Of a stretch of DNA of 64,000 bases, positions 50,949 through 60,879 are shown in pieces (the stretch's first letter is position 1; each line of letters starts with the position of its first letter). Origin of the DNA: Planctomycetota bacterium (GTDB lineage: Bacteria; Planctomycetota; UBA1135; UBA2386); assembly GCA_016713175.1 (NCBI GenBank), contig JADJPQ010000008.1, positions 372,001-436,000 of the forward strand. Direction: 5' to 3'. The position numbers were made by a program, and so were the translations under genes. The notes below the pieces were generated by a model. That model was not told the DNA's origin, ran no database searches, and saw nothing but the letters and a program-made list of their open reading frames with translations.

Positions 50949-51398
50949 ATGATGCACAACGTTGCTGGCAAGTCGCTGCAGCGCAATTCGGCGCACCGCG
51001 CCGCACTGCGGCGCAACTTCACCGTCTCGCTGCTGATGCACGAGCGGGTGGAGACAACCTTGCCGAAGGCCAAGGCCCTGCGGCCGTGGGTCGAGAAGGT
51101 CATCTCGCTGGGCAAGAAGAAGGACCTGCACCGGATCCGGCAAGCCGTGGCGCTGCTGCAAGACAAAGCGGCGGTCAGGAAGCTGTTCGACGAGATCGGT
51201 CCGCGGTTCGCCAATCGACCCGGCGGTTACACCCGCATCCTGCGGCTTGCCGACTATCGCATCGGCGACGGCGGCTCGCGCGCGCTGATCGAGCTGGTCG
51301 ACAACAAGGTGCTCGAGAAGAAGATCGCGGCGCGTGAAGCGGCTGTCGAGGCCGCTCCCGCCGAGGGCGAGGCCGCCACCGCCGGGGCCAACAGCTGA
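50949..51398 (+). CDS. rplQ: Ribosomal protein bL17
   Basis: 149 residues (ATG 50949 or 50952). Conserved HRAALRRNFTVSLLMHERVE, TTLPKAKALRPWVEKVISLG and PGGYTRILRLADYRIGDGGS. An Ala/Glu/Gly-rich tail of about 25 residues ends the protein. Last gene of the alpha operon; convergent with dnaE. Confidence 0.97.
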   Translation: MMHNVAGKSLQRNSAHRAALRRNFTVSLLMHERVETTLPKAKALRPWVEKVISLGKKKDLHRIRQAVALLQDKAAVRKLFDEIGPRFANRPGGYTRILRLADYRIGDGGSRALIELVDNKVLEKKIAAREAAVEAAPAEGEAATAGANS

Positions 51399-51412
51399 TG
51401 CGGTGGAGGTTG

Positions 51413-51435
51413 CCGGCGCGCGATCCGCGCGCCGG
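51413..51435. terminator. Strong GC hairpin between rplQ and dnaE
   Basis: CCGGCGCGCG (51413-51422), loop ATC, CGCGCGCCGG (51426-51435): a perfect 10-bp inverted repeat in the 39-nt gap between two convergent genes. It has no T run but would block both transcripts from running on. Confidence 0.6.
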
Positions 51436-51437
51436 GC

Positions 51438-54400
51438 TCACATCCGGGTGAACGACATGTTCTCCGGGCCCACGATCAGCGATACCTCGTCGAGCAACGC
51501 CTCCGAGATGTGAATTCCGGCATCGGTCCGGATCCGGTAGCAGGTCCCGTCCTCCTCCACGTCGAGGTGCAGGTGCTGTTGGCCGCGGTGCCGCTCCCCC
51601 GCCTCGGCAATCCGGAGCAAGGTGCCCTCGGTGGTGAGCCCGCCGTGCAGGAACAGCACCAGGCCAGCGACTTCGCGCCGGATCACCTCGGCGGCAGGTT
51701 CGATCTGGTCCAACAACAGGGCTTTCTCTTCACTGTTGGCGTCGATCCGGCCGGTCAGGAACACGATCGCATCCTCGACGATCCGGTCCTTCGCGGTCTG
51801 GAAGGCACGCGCGAAACAAGTCACCGGCACCTGGCCCTCGAGATCCTCGAGCTGGAAACGCGCCATCTTCTGGCCGGCGTTCTTGCCCTGCTTGATCTGC
51901 AGCACCCGCACGCCGCTGACCATGCCGGCGATCCGTACCGTCGAACCGGGTTCCTGGCTGGCCAACGACCGCGTCGAGGCGCCCGCCAGCCGCCTCAGGA
52001 ACGCGCCGCGCTTCTCGAACGGATGGCCGGACAGGTAGAAGCCCAGCGACTCCTTCTCGCGGGTCAGTCGTTCGTGCTCGGGCCACTCGCCTTCGGTCGC
52101 ACCGTTGGCCGCAGCCGCATTCGTCGGCGCCGGCGTCGCCGGCGCCGCCGCGAACAGCAGACGTTGCCCGCGTCGCCGATCTTCCCGCGTCACGGCCGAG
52201 GACCGCAGCGCTGCCTCCACGGCCTCGAAGGTCGGCCGCCGCGCACGGCCGAGGCCGTCGAGCGCGCCGGCCTGCACCATCGCCTCGAGCGCGGTCTTGT
52301 TGACGGCATTGGCATCCAGCCGTTCGCACAGATCCTCGAGCGATCCGAACGGACCCTTGTTGCGACGCTCCGCCGCGATCAGGTCGGCGGCGCGCGCGCC
52401 GACGCCCTTGATGGCCCCGAGCCCGTAGCGGATCTGTCCGTTCTCGACCGAGAAGTAGCGCTGCGATGCATTGACCGACGGTGGCAACACCCGCAGCGTG
52501 CTGCGCCGCGCGTCGTCGAGGAACTCCTTGATCTTGTCGCTGTTGCCGGACTCGACCGTCAGATTCGCGGCAACGAACTCGATCGGATGGTGGGCTTTCA
52601 GCCACGCCGTCTGGTAGGTGACCAGCGCGTACGCCGTCGAGTGCGACTTGTTGAAGCCGTAGCCCGCGAAGTACTCCATCGTCTCGAACAGTTCGCGAGC
52701 GAACTTCTCGCCGTAGTTGCGGCCCTTGGCGCCGGCGACGAACTGATCCTTGAACTTCGCCATCACCTCGGGCTTCTTCTTGCCCATCGCCTTGCGCAGG
52801 TTGTCGGCGTCGGCCATCGAGAAGCCGCCGATCACGTTGGCGATCTGCATCACCTGTTCCTGGTAGACGATGACGCCGTAGGTCGGTTCCAGCACCGGGC
52901 GCAGGTCGTCATGCGGATACTGCACTGGCTCCTCGCCGTGCTTGCGCCGCACGAACATGTCGACCATGCCCGAGCCCAGCGGGCCCGGCCGGTACAGCGC
53001 CAGCACGGCGATCACGTCCTCGAACGTGTCCGGCTTCAGGCGGCCCAGCAGTTCGCGCATGCCGCTCGACTCGAGCTGGAACACGCCTTGGGTCTCGCCG
53101 CGGGTCATCAGGGCGTAGGTCTCACGATCGGCGAGCGGCAACTTGCCGAGGTCGACCTCGACGCCGCACGTCTCCTTCACCAGCCGTACCGCCTCGGTCA
53201 GGATCGTCAGGGTCTTCAGGCCGAGGAAGTCCATCTTCAGCAGGCCGACTTCCTCGAGTTCGGTCATCTGCCATTGCGTGATCACGTCGTCGCCGTTCTT
53301 GGCCAGCGGCACATACTCGCGCAGCGGCTTGTCGGCGATCACCACGCCGGCGGCGTGGATCGACGAGTGCCGCGCCAGCCCTTCCAGTTTCAGCGACAGG
53401 TCGAACAGGCGTTTGTGCTGCGGCGTGCTGTCGCGCAGGGTCTTGAGCTCGGCATCGGCTTCCAGCGCCGCCGCCAGCGATGCGCCCGGCCCCTGCGGCA
53501 CCTTCTTGCACAGCTTGTCGACTTCGCCCAGGTCGAAGTCGAGCACGTGGCCGACGTCGCGGAGCACGCCGCGGCTCGCCATCGTGCCGAACGTGATGAT
53601 CTGGCAGACGCAGTCGTTGCCGTACTTCTGGCGCACGTACTCGATCACCTCTTCGCGCCGGTTGCCGCAGAAGTCGATGTCGATGTCGGGCATCGACACG
53701 CCGACGGGTTCAGGAAGCGCTCGAACAGCAGTGCATACTGCAGAGGATCGACGTCGGTGATCTGCAGCGAATAGGCGACCAGCGAGCCCGCGGCCGAGCC
53801 GCGCCCGGGCCCGACCGGGATGCCCATCGATTTCGCGACGCTGATGAAGTCCTGGACGATCAGGAAGTAGCTGACGAAACCGAGCTTCTTGATCACCCCG
53901 ATCTCGTAGTCGAGGCGGGCCTGGATCGCGGCGGTCAGTTCGCCGTAGCGGGCGATCGCACCTTCGCGGCAGCGGCGGACGAAGAACTCGTCGGGGCTCT
54001 CGCCGGTGTCGGGTTGGAACACCGGCAGGTGATAGACACCGAACTCGATCTTGACGTTGCAGCGCTCCGCGATCGCCACCGTCTGCTGCAGCACTTCCGG
54101 CCAGTCGGCGAACGCGGCGGCCATCTGCGCGCGCGATTTGAAGAACAGCTCGCGACTGCCCATCCGGAACCGGTCCTGGTCGGCGACGGTCTTGCCGTTG
54201 CGGATGCACAGCATGATGTCCTGCGCCAGCCAGTCGTCGGGCTTCAGGTAGTGGACGTCGTTGGTGGCGACGCACGGGATGCCCAGTTCGGTGCCCAGCC
54301 GGCGCAGTCCGGCGGTCACCTTGTGCTGTGGTTCGTAGTTGGTTTCGGCGACCTCGAGGAAGAAGTTGTCCGGGCCGAACACGTCACGCAGCCGACCGGC

Positions 54401-54880
54401 AGCGGCGCGCGCGCCGGCGAGGTCTTGTTGCTGCAGTGCCTGCGGGATCTGGGCCGACATGGCGCCAGACAACGCGATCAGGCCTTCGCGATGACGGCTC
54501 AGCAGGTCCAGGTCGATCCGTGGGCGGTAGCTGAAGCCGCGGAGCCAGGCTTCGCCCGACAGCTTGCGCAGGTTCTCGAAGCCCTGGGTGCTCGTCGCCA
54601 GCAACGTCAGGTCGTAGGTCGGATTGTCCGGCCCGGCAGGTTCGGCCATCGTGCGGCCGGCCAGCCAGGACGCCTGGCCGAGGATCGGCTTGATCTGGGC
54701 TTCTTTGCAGGCCTTGAACAGTTCGACGGCGCCGAACAGGTTGCCGTTGTCGGTCAGCGCGATCGCCTTCTGGCCATCGGCAGCGGCGGCTTTGACCAGG
54801 TCGCCGACTTCGACCGGTGCGGTCAGCAGGCTGTAGTGCGAGTGCACCCGCAGGTGCACGAAGTCGGGAGCCTCGGCCAT
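51438..54880 (-). CDS. dnaE: DNA polymerase III alpha subunit, with one frameshift
   Basis: About 1147 residues in total. N-terminal PHP domain (LRVHSHYSLLTAPVEVGDLV), palm with the catalytic PDIDIDF, GYGFNKSHSTAYALVTYQTA, helix-hairpin-helix and OB-fold at the end. The first frame (from ATG 54880) reads correctly to FERFLNP and then turns to nonsense; the next frame resumes at VGVSMPDIDIDFCGNRREEV. The break lies at about 53703-53708, next to CCC, and inserting one base there restores FLNP-x-x-VSMPD. dnaE is essential, so an assembly error is the likeliest explanation. The PHP domain has an HxH start (HSH). Confidence 0.93.
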
Positions 54881-54962
54881 CGCGCGCTAGCGTAGAGCGT
54901 CGCGGCGTCGGATGCAGGGGGACGCTTCGGTCGGCAGCGTCGGCGCCGCGCCCACTTGCGGT

Positions 54963-56174
54963 CTACATGCCTTCGGCTTGGGCGAGCTTGCTCGGCAGGA
55001 TGCCGACCCGCTTGCCGGCTTCCTCGAAGCGCTGCAGCACGAGTTCGATCTGCTCGTCGGAATGGCTGGCGATGTACGACGTGCGGATCAGGTCCATCCC
55101 GGGCGGAACGGCCGGCTGGGTCACCGCGTTGGTGAACACGCCGCACTCGAACAGGGTCTTCCACAACCGCATCATCCGTTCCTGGTCCCCGACGACCACC
55201 GGGACGATCGGGCTGTCCGGCGTGCCGCCGGTCACATAGCCGAGCTTGCGCAGGCCGGTCCGGACGTGGTGCGCGATGTGCAGGACTCGCCGCCGCAGGC
55301 CCGGTTCGGTCTCGATCACGTCGAGCGCGGCGAGGGCGGCTGCCGCCGACGCCGGCGTGATCGACGCCGAGAAGATCAGCGACCGGGCGTGGTGCTTCAT
55401 GTAGTCGATGACCCGCGCCGGGCCAGCGATGAAGCCGCCGAGGCTGGCGAAGCTCTTGCTGAACGTGCCCATCACCAGATCGGGCTGGATGCCGCAGTGT
55501 TCGGCGGCGCCGCGGCCATGCTTGCCGAGCACACCCACCGAATGCGCCTCATCGACCATCAGCCTGGCGCCGTACTTCTTCGCCAGCTTCTGGATGGTCG
55601 GCAGGTCGGCCAGATCGCCCATCATCGAGAACAGGCCGTCGACGACGATCAGGATGCCCTTGTTCTGGCCGGCGGCACGTTCGAGCTGGGCTTCGAGTTC
55701 GCCCATGTCGTTGTGCTTGAACTTGCGGACCTCGGCAAAACTGAGCCGGCAGCCATCGATGATCGAGGCGTGGTTCTCCCGGTCGCACAGGATCACGTCG
55801 TCCTTGCCGCAGACCGAGCTGATCGCCCCGAGATTGGTCTGGAAGCCGGTCGAGAAGCACAGTGCCGCCTCGGCGCCGATGAACTTCGCCAGCCGACGTT
55901 CGAGCTCTTCGTGCAGCTCCAGGGTGCCGTTGAGGAAGCGGGAACCGGAGCAGCTGGTGCCGTACTTCAACAGCGCCATCTGGGCTGCCTCCAACACCTT
56001 GTGGTGATGGGTGAGGCCCAGGTAGTTGTTGCTGCCGACCATGATCAGCCGCCGGCCTCGGATCTCGACCTCGGTGCCTTCACTGCCGGCCAGCGGGATG
56101 AAGTAGGGGTAGAAGCCCTTGGCCTGGACTTCCCGGGCCCGGGTGAAGTTCTCGCACTTCTGGAAGAGGTCCAC
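54963..56174 (-). CDS. Alpha-oxoamine synthase, serine palmitoyltransferase-like
   Basis: 403 residues. PLP Lys240 in TFSKSFASLGGF; other class II aminotransferase marks are YGTSCSGSRFLNGTLELHEE, ALCFSTGFQTNLGAIS and MVDEAHSVGVLGKHGRGAAE. The N-terminal YPYFIPLAGSEGTEVEIRGR and GSNNYLGLT resemble bacterial serine palmitoyltransferases more than BioF or Kbl. Those enzymes join an amino acid to an acyl-CoA or acyl-ACP and release CO2, making the sphingoid base precursor. Substrate cannot be settled by eye; BioF or another alpha-oxoamine synthase is the alternative. No acyl carrier protein gene is adjacent. Confidence 0.85.
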   Translation of the reverse strand: MDLFQKCENFTRAREVQAKGFYPYFIPLAGSEGTEVEIRGRRLIMVGSNNYLGLTHHHKVLEAAQMALLKYGTSCSGSRFLNGTLELHEELERRLAKFIGAEAALCFSTGFQTNLGAISSVCGKDDVILCDRENHASIIDGCRLSFAEVRKFKHNDMGELEAQLERAAGQNKGILIVVDGLFSMMGDLADLPTIQKLAKKYGARLMVDEAHSVGVLGKHGRGAAEHCGIQPDLVMGTFSKSFASLGGFIAGPARVIDYMKHHARSLIFSASITPASAAAALAALDVIETEPGLRRRVLHIAHHVRTGLRKLGYVTGGTPDSPIVPVVVGDQERMMRLWKTLFECGVFTNAVTQPAVPPGMDLIRTSYIASHSDEQIELVLQRFEEAGKRVGILPSKLAQAEGM

Positions 56175-56260
56175 AGTCGTCGGGGGTGGGCGCTAGTCGA
56201 GGTGGTTGGCCGGCGGCCAGTCTCCGGCAGGTCGCAGTCGATCCGATCGGAGCGGGTCGG

Positions 56261-56289
56261 ATGGTAGGTAGGATACGGTTCCCTGACAA
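56261..56289 (-). promoter_or_regulatory. Candidate promoter for the SPT-like gene
   Basis: On the minus strand TTGTCA (56289-56284), a 17-base spacer and TACCAT (56266-56261) lie 87 bases before the ATG at 56174. The 236-nt gap 56175-56410 holds nothing else that I can support. Confidence 0.45.
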
Positions 56290-56410
56290 ACCCTTTGTGC
56301 TGTCTTGGCGGAATGACCCGACGAGCCGGCGTCGCGGGACTTCGCGGACCGCTCCGGGAGGCCAATGCCAACGGCGCTCGAGGCCGACTTCCCGCTCGAG
56401 GCGTCGTTCG

Positions 56411-57421
56411 CTACGCCGGTCCCTGTTTCAGCAATTGCATCAGCAATGCCTTCTGGACATGGGTCCGATTGGCGGCCTGGTCGTAGATCACCGACCGCGG
56501 TCCGTCGAGCACTTCGTCGGTGGCGACGACGTTGCGGCGGACCGGCAGCGGGTGCATCAGGAACGCCTGGTTGGTGCTCGCCATCAGAGCGGCATCGACG
56601 CGCCACCCCTGCAAGGACCGCTTGACCATCGCCTCGCGTTCGGGGTCGTCCCAGTACTTGGTCGAAGCCCAGGAGCGTGCGTACAGCACCTCGGCGCCGG
56701 GCGCGGCGGACCGGAGGTCGTTGACCACCTGGACCGACCCGCCGGCCTCGGCGGCCAGGCCCTTGCTGCGCTGCAGGACCTGGTCGTCGACTTCGAAGCC
56801 GAGCGGATGGGCCAGCGTCACCTGCATGCCCATCATCGCCGCCAACTGCAGCACCGAGTGGGTCGGACCGAGCGATTTCGGTTCCGGATGGTTGCACCAC
56901 AGCAGCGTCAGCTTGCGGCCCCTCATCGACACCAGGTTCTCGCGCATCGTCATCACGTCGGCGATCGCCTGGCAAGGATGCTCGAAGCAGGTCTCCAGGT
57001 TGATCACCGGCACCGAGGCGTGGCGGGCGTAGCTGCGGACCAGCAGTTCCTGCCGATCCTTGTCCCAGCCGCCGGTGCGCGACGCCGCGCGGATGCCGAG
57101 CGCGTCGACGTAGCGCGACAGGGTCCGGGCCGCGTCCTTGACGTGTTCTTCGGCGGCACCATCCATGACCGCCTGCTCTTGCGGCTCGAGCTCGTAGAGA
57201 TCGTCGCGGCTCAGGTTGATGCAGTGGCCGCCGAGCTGCACCATCGCCACCTCGAAGGAGACGCGGGTGCGCAGGCTCGGTTCGAAGAACAGGAGGCCCA
57301 GCGTCTTGCCGGCGAGTACCTGGCCCGGTCGCTTGCCCTTGGCGCGGGCGGCGAGGTCCAGGAGGTCGTCGAGTTCGGCCCGGGAGAGATCCGCCGCAGA
57401 GAGGAAGTCGCGCTTGCTCAA
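56411..57421 (-). CDS. N-acetyl/N-succinyl-ornithine carbamoyltransferase family enzyme
   Basis: 336 residues from TTG 57421 (MSKRDFLSAADLSRAELDDL). The frame runs further up into tadA without a better start. Carbamoyl-phosphate site: EPSLRTRVSFE (SLRTR at 49-53), then HPCQAIADVM and HPLPVRRNV. The run QAVMDGAAEEHVKDAARTLS and YVDALGIRA, and YARSWAST near the end, are typical of the acetylornithine (Xanthomonas) and succinylornithine (Bacteroides) carbamoyltransferases rather than ordinary OTC or ATC. They act on acylated ornithine in arginine synthesis. The Lys found carboxylated in the Xanthomonas enzyme (RRNVKATD) is Val here. Confidence 0.85.
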   Translation of the reverse strand: MSKRDFLSAADLSRAELDDLLDLAARAKGKRPGQVLAGKTLGLLFFEPSLRTRVSFEVAMVQLGGHCINLSRDDLYELEPQEQAVMDGAAEEHVKDAARTLSRYVDALGIRAASRTGGWDKDRQELLVRSYARHASVPVINLETCFEHPCQAIADVMTMRENLVSMRGRKLTLLWCNHPEPKSLGPTHSVLQLAAMMGMQVTLAHPLGFEVDDQVLQRSKGLAAEAGGSVQVVNDLRSAAPGAEVLYARSWASTKYWDDPEREAMVKRSLQGWRVDAALMASTNQAFLMHPLPVRRNVVATDEVLDGPRSVIYDQAANRTHVQKALLMQLLKQGPA

Positions 57422-57454
57422 GGGAACTTCGTTCGGAAGAGTGGCCGACGATAG

Positions 57455-57922
57455 ATGAGTGCCATGGCCTCGACAAGCTCGGACGAACGTTGGATCGCGC
57501 GTTGCCTCGAACTGGCGGCGGCGGCTGGCGCGCGCGGCGAGGTCCCGGTCGGTGCGGTCGTCGTGCTGGATGGTGTCGAAATCGGTGCCGGCAGCAACCG
57601 GGTCGAGGAACTGCGGTCGCCGTTGGCGCATGCCGAGATCGAGGCGTTGCAAGTGGCGTTGGCGACCGCCGGGGTCAAACGGTTGCCGGAGGCGGAGCTG
57701 TTCTGTTCGCTCGAGCCGTGCTTTCTGTGTGCGGGGGCGATCCTGCACGTGCGTTGCCGGCGCGTGGTGTTCGCGGCCCGCGATCCCAAGTTCGGGGCGG
57801 TGCGGTCGTTGGCCAACCTGCTCGAGGATCCGCGGTTGAATCACCGCTGCGAGATAGTGGAGGGGATCGCGGCGGTGACCAGCGCCGAGCTGTTGCGCGC
57901 GTTCTTCCGGAGTCGCCGCTGA
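57455..57922 (+). CDS. tadA: tRNA-specific adenosine deaminase
   Basis: 155 residues (ATG 57455; ATG 57464 also possible). Zinc site H59-A-E61 (PLAHAEIEAL) and PCFLC (C89, C92), with VPVGAVVVLDG ahead, define the CDA-fold deaminase that turns A34 into inosine in tRNA-Arg. In Bacillus tadA lies close to ffs and dnaX; here the same genes lie 5 kb downstream. Confidence 0.94.
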   Translation: MSAMASTSSDERWIARCLELAAAAGARGEVPVGAVVVLDGVEIGAGSNRVEELRSPLAHAEIEALQVALATAGVKRLPEAELFCSLEPCFLCAGAILHVRCRRVVFAARDPKFGAVRSLANLLEDPRLNHRCEIVEGIAAVTSAELLRAFFRSRR

Positions 57923-57934
57923 CGCGCCGGACCG

Positions 57935-59191
57935 CTACAGCAGGACTCCCAGCGGCGCCTGCCGGGCGTAGGCCTCGGTGAACACCGGTGCGGGGTCCAC
58001 CTCGAAGTGCCGCTGGAGCAGTTCCTCGTAGACGGTCCGGAAGTCGACCTGCACCGGCAGGTTGAACGCGTTGACCATCTCCTCGGTGAGGTCTGGCCCG
58101 AACATGCCACCGCGCACTCCGCCGCCGAGCAGGATCATCAGGCCGCCGTCGCCATGGTCGGTGCCATTGCCGATCGCGGCGTTGCGCCGCCCGAACTCCG
58201 AGAACAGCACGATCACGGCGCGATTCCAGATGCCCAACTGCTGCAATTCGGTCGTGTACGCCGCCAGTGCTTCGTCGACGTCGAGCAGTGAGGTCGCATG
58301 CCGACCCTCCGCGCCGCCCTGGTTGTAGTGGGTGTCGAAGTCCTGCGCGGTGCCGGCGACCGCATAGAAGATCTTGACCGGCAGATCGTCGCGCAGCATC
58401 TGCGCCGAAGAACTCAACACGGCGCCGAGAGTCGAGCGCGGATACTCGGGGCGCGTGGCCGGCGGGCTGGTCCGGCGCAGTTCCTCGAGTTGTCCGAGTG
58501 CCGCCATCTGCGCTGTCCGAGCGCGCGCCGGCAACCCCTCGGCTCGCATGCGCGCAGCGATCTGTCCGGCAATCGAGAACCGCAGTCGATCGTTGGCCGG
58601 AAACATCGCATCGCCGCTGAACACGTAGGGCGGACGCGAAGCCGGATCCGGCGGCGGCAGCGAGAAGGTCACGCCGGTGCTGCCGCCGCGGAAGTCCAGC
58701 TGCTGGTTGAGTCCCAGCGCGACCACGCGGATCGTCTCGGGCGCATAGAGGTCCTTGTAGCGTGCGATCCAGCCGCTGTCGGGCTCGGTTGGCGCGATGG
58801 CGCCTCGACTCCAGACATCCTGCGAAGTGAAATGGCTGAGGTTGGCGCCCGGATAGCCGATGTTCCGGACGAAGGCGACATGGCCTTCGCGGTACAACCG
58901 CGCGATCGTCATCAACGCCGGGTGCAACACCTGGTTGAAGTCGGCGTACGGGCCGGTGTCGAGCCGGAGCCCCACGGCCGGGGCGATCGCGATGCCGGGG
59001 CGTTGCCGAGCGTAGGCCTGCAGGCGCGTCGGAATCAGTGTGTTGAGGCCATCGTTGCCGCCGAGCAGGTTGATGAACGTCAGGAAGCGATCGTTCGGCG
59101 GCGGCAACACGGCGCGCAAGCCCGGTGCGGCCGCACCGGCTGCGCTGGCGGCCAGGAAGTCGCGGCGGGTGAGTCTGGCGGAGGGGTTCAT
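57935..59191 (-). CDS. DUF1501 family exported protein
   Basis: 418 residues. N-terminal twin-arginine signal (TRRDFLAASAAGAAAPGL). Family hallmarks: FINLLGGNDGLNTLIP, an SHFTSQDVWSRG motif, and the C-terminal FSEFGRRNAAIGNGTDHGDG with GGMFGPDL. DUF1501 proteins belong to the alkaline-phosphatase/sulfatase-like fold and are abundant in planctomycetes; no activity has been proved that I know of. ATGA overlap with the upstream DUF1800 gene shows strict co-expression. Confidence 0.93.
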   Translation of the reverse strand: MNPSARLTRRDFLAASAAGAAAPGLRAVLPPPNDRFLTFINLLGGNDGLNTLIPTRLQAYARQRPGIAIAPAVGLRLDTGPYADFNQVLHPALMTIARLYREGHVAFVRNIGYPGANLSHFTSQDVWSRGAIAPTEPDSGWIARYKDLYAPETIRVVALGLNQQLDFRGGSTGVTFSLPPPDPASRPPYVFSGDAMFPANDRLRFSIAGQIAARMRAEGLPARARTAQMAALGQLEELRRTSPPATRPEYPRSTLGAVLSSSAQMLRDDLPVKIFYAVAGTAQDFDTHYNQGGAEGRHATSLLDVDEALAAYTTELQQLGIWNRAVIVLFSEFGRRNAAIGNGTDHGDGGLMILLGGGVRGGMFGPDLTEEMVNAFNLPVQVDFRTVYEELLQRHFEVDPAPVFTEAYARQAPLGVLL

Positions 59192-60696
59192 CGCAGCAGG
59201 TAGGAAGGGTGTTGGGTGAGCAGGAACAACAGGCCGCGCGCGCGTTCACTGACGTGCGCGGCGTTGTCGCCACGGAACGGATCGCGCTGCCGGCGCAGCT
59301 CGGTGCCTTCCTCGCTGGCGGCGGTATCGAGGTACTCCTCGTAGGTGGCGATCTCCTCCGGAGTCAGCTCGAGCCCCAGCCGGTCGGCCAGGGCCCGGAC
59401 GACTGCGTTCGCCGTGCGCGCGGACACCGGTGGCAGCAGCGACTCGAATGGCGCACCGCGGTTGCTCTGTTGGTTGCGATTGGTGGCCAGTGCGTGCGCC
59501 AGCTGGCTGCGGAACATCAGGCTGCCGGTGGCGAGCCATTCGTCGTCGTCGCCCCAGCCGCCGACGTTGGGCGGCGCCAATGGCCGTTGCCCCTGGGTCG
59601 CGAGCAGGAAGTCGGTGATCGGCAACGACAACGCGAGCCCCGTCGAGCGCAGCAGGCCGACGCCCGTCTCCACTGGCGACTTCAGGTGCGACCCGAGCGA
59701 CTTCGCGGCGAAGAACGCGCGCGACCGCAGGATCACTCGCAGTACCGGCCGAAGCTGGTAGTTGGCGTTGCGCAATCGCGCCGCCAGCTGGGCCACGACT
59801 TCCGCCGGTGCCGGCGAATAGCAGAAGTGCTCGAACAGTTGCCGGCAGACGAACTCTGCCACCGGGCGCTCGGCGACGACCAGGTCGACGACCTCGGCGA
59901 ATCCGAAGTTGCCGGTGCGGCCGAAGATGGTCTTCGGTTCCGTGTCGGCGCGGCCCGGGTCGAACACGACCCTGTCGAGTTCGTTGACGTTGTCGCGCAC
60001 GAGGCGGTAGCCGGTCAGGGCGCGAGCGGTCTCACGGACGTCGGTCTGGGTGTAGCCGTTGTCGACGCCGAGCGCGAATCGTTCGTAGAACTCGCGTGCC
60101 AGGTTCTCGTTGATGACTTCGCGGGTGTTGTCGACGCCGTTCAGCCAGATGAGCATCGCCGGATCGGTCAGCATTGCGTACAGCAGCTGGCGCAGGTCGC
60201 CGAGGCCCAGCAGGCGCAGCTTCTGGATCTGGTCGCGGAGCAGGTGCCGGCGGTACCGGTCGAAGGCGTCGACCGAGGTCGCGAAGTGGTCGTGCCAGTA
60301 GAACGCCATCACCTCGCGAAACGGTTCGCGCGTGTTGACCATGATGTGCAGCCACCACTGGACCAGCTCGCTCGCCGTCGGCTGATCGAGATACGCGATC
60401 AGGCCCAGTGCGGCCGCCTCGGTGTCGGCGTCGCGGCGCGAAGGGTCGAGGATCCGGTCCAGATAGGCGTCGATGCCGTCCGCGACCGTAGACTCGCGTG
60501 ATTGGGCATCGGTCGCCCATTGCGTGCGCCCGACGAGGTGCGCGAGCTGTCGACCATCGAGCGGCCCGGGTTCGGGCAGCAGCGACGATTCCGCCGGCTC
60601 CAACGGCGCTGGCAGTGGGCTGCCGCCGGCACCACTGCCGCCGCAGGCCGCCAACCAGAGAAGGGCCAGAAGGACCGTTGCAAGTGGTCTGGGCAC
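59188..60696 (-). CDS. DUF1800 family lipoprotein
   Basis: 502 residues from GTG 60696, chosen because AGGAG lies five bases upstream and the frame then begins with a clean lipoprotein signal (MPRPLATVLLALLWLAAC, Cys18). Upstream frame to 60834 would spoil it. Family marks: WWLHIMVNTREPFREVMAFY, WHDHFATSVD, NENLAREFYERFALGVDNGY and PPNVGGWGDDDEWLATGSLM. DUF1800 and DUF1501 genes usually occur as a pair; a secreted two-component complex is likely but undefined. Confidence 0.93.
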   Translation of the reverse strand: MPRPLATVLLALLWLAACGGSGAGGSPLPAPLEPAESSLLPEPGPLDGRQLAHLVGRTQWATDAQSRESTVADGIDAYLDRILDPSRRDADTEAAALGLIAYLDQPTASELVQWWLHIMVNTREPFREVMAFYWHDHFATSVDAFDRYRRHLLRDQIQKLRLLGLGDLRQLLYAMLTDPAMLIWLNGVDNTREVINENLAREFYERFALGVDNGYTQTDVRETARALTGYRLVRDNVNELDRVVFDPGRADTEPKTIFGRTGNFGFAEVVDLVVAERPVAEFVCRQLFEHFCYSPAPAEVVAQLAARLRNANYQLRPVLRVILRSRAFFAAKSLGSHLKSPVETGVGLLRSTGLALSLPITDFLLATQGQRPLAPPNVGGWGDDDEWLATGSLMFRSQLAHALATNRNQQSNRGAPFESLLPPVSARTANAVVRALADRLGLELTPEEIATYEEYLDTAASEEGTELRRQRDPFRGDNAAHVSERARGLLFLLTQHPSYLLR

Positions 60697-60879
60697 GCGC
60701 ACTCCTGCCGCCGCAGTTGCCGGCGGCGGTTGTTCTCGAAGGGTGCTGGCGGGGGACGAACGTAGCCAGCGCGGGCTCATAGCCACGACTCGACCCTGGG
60801 TCACGGTCGGTCTGCGCGAAGTCGCCGGTCTCAACGCCGTGCTGGTTACTGCGCTGCCCGACGTTCACTACCAACCGAC

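Noticed and set aside
53700..53712. Programmed frameshift in dnaE
   Set aside because: No slippery heptamer or downstream pseudoknot could be seen; a missing base in the assembly is simpler.
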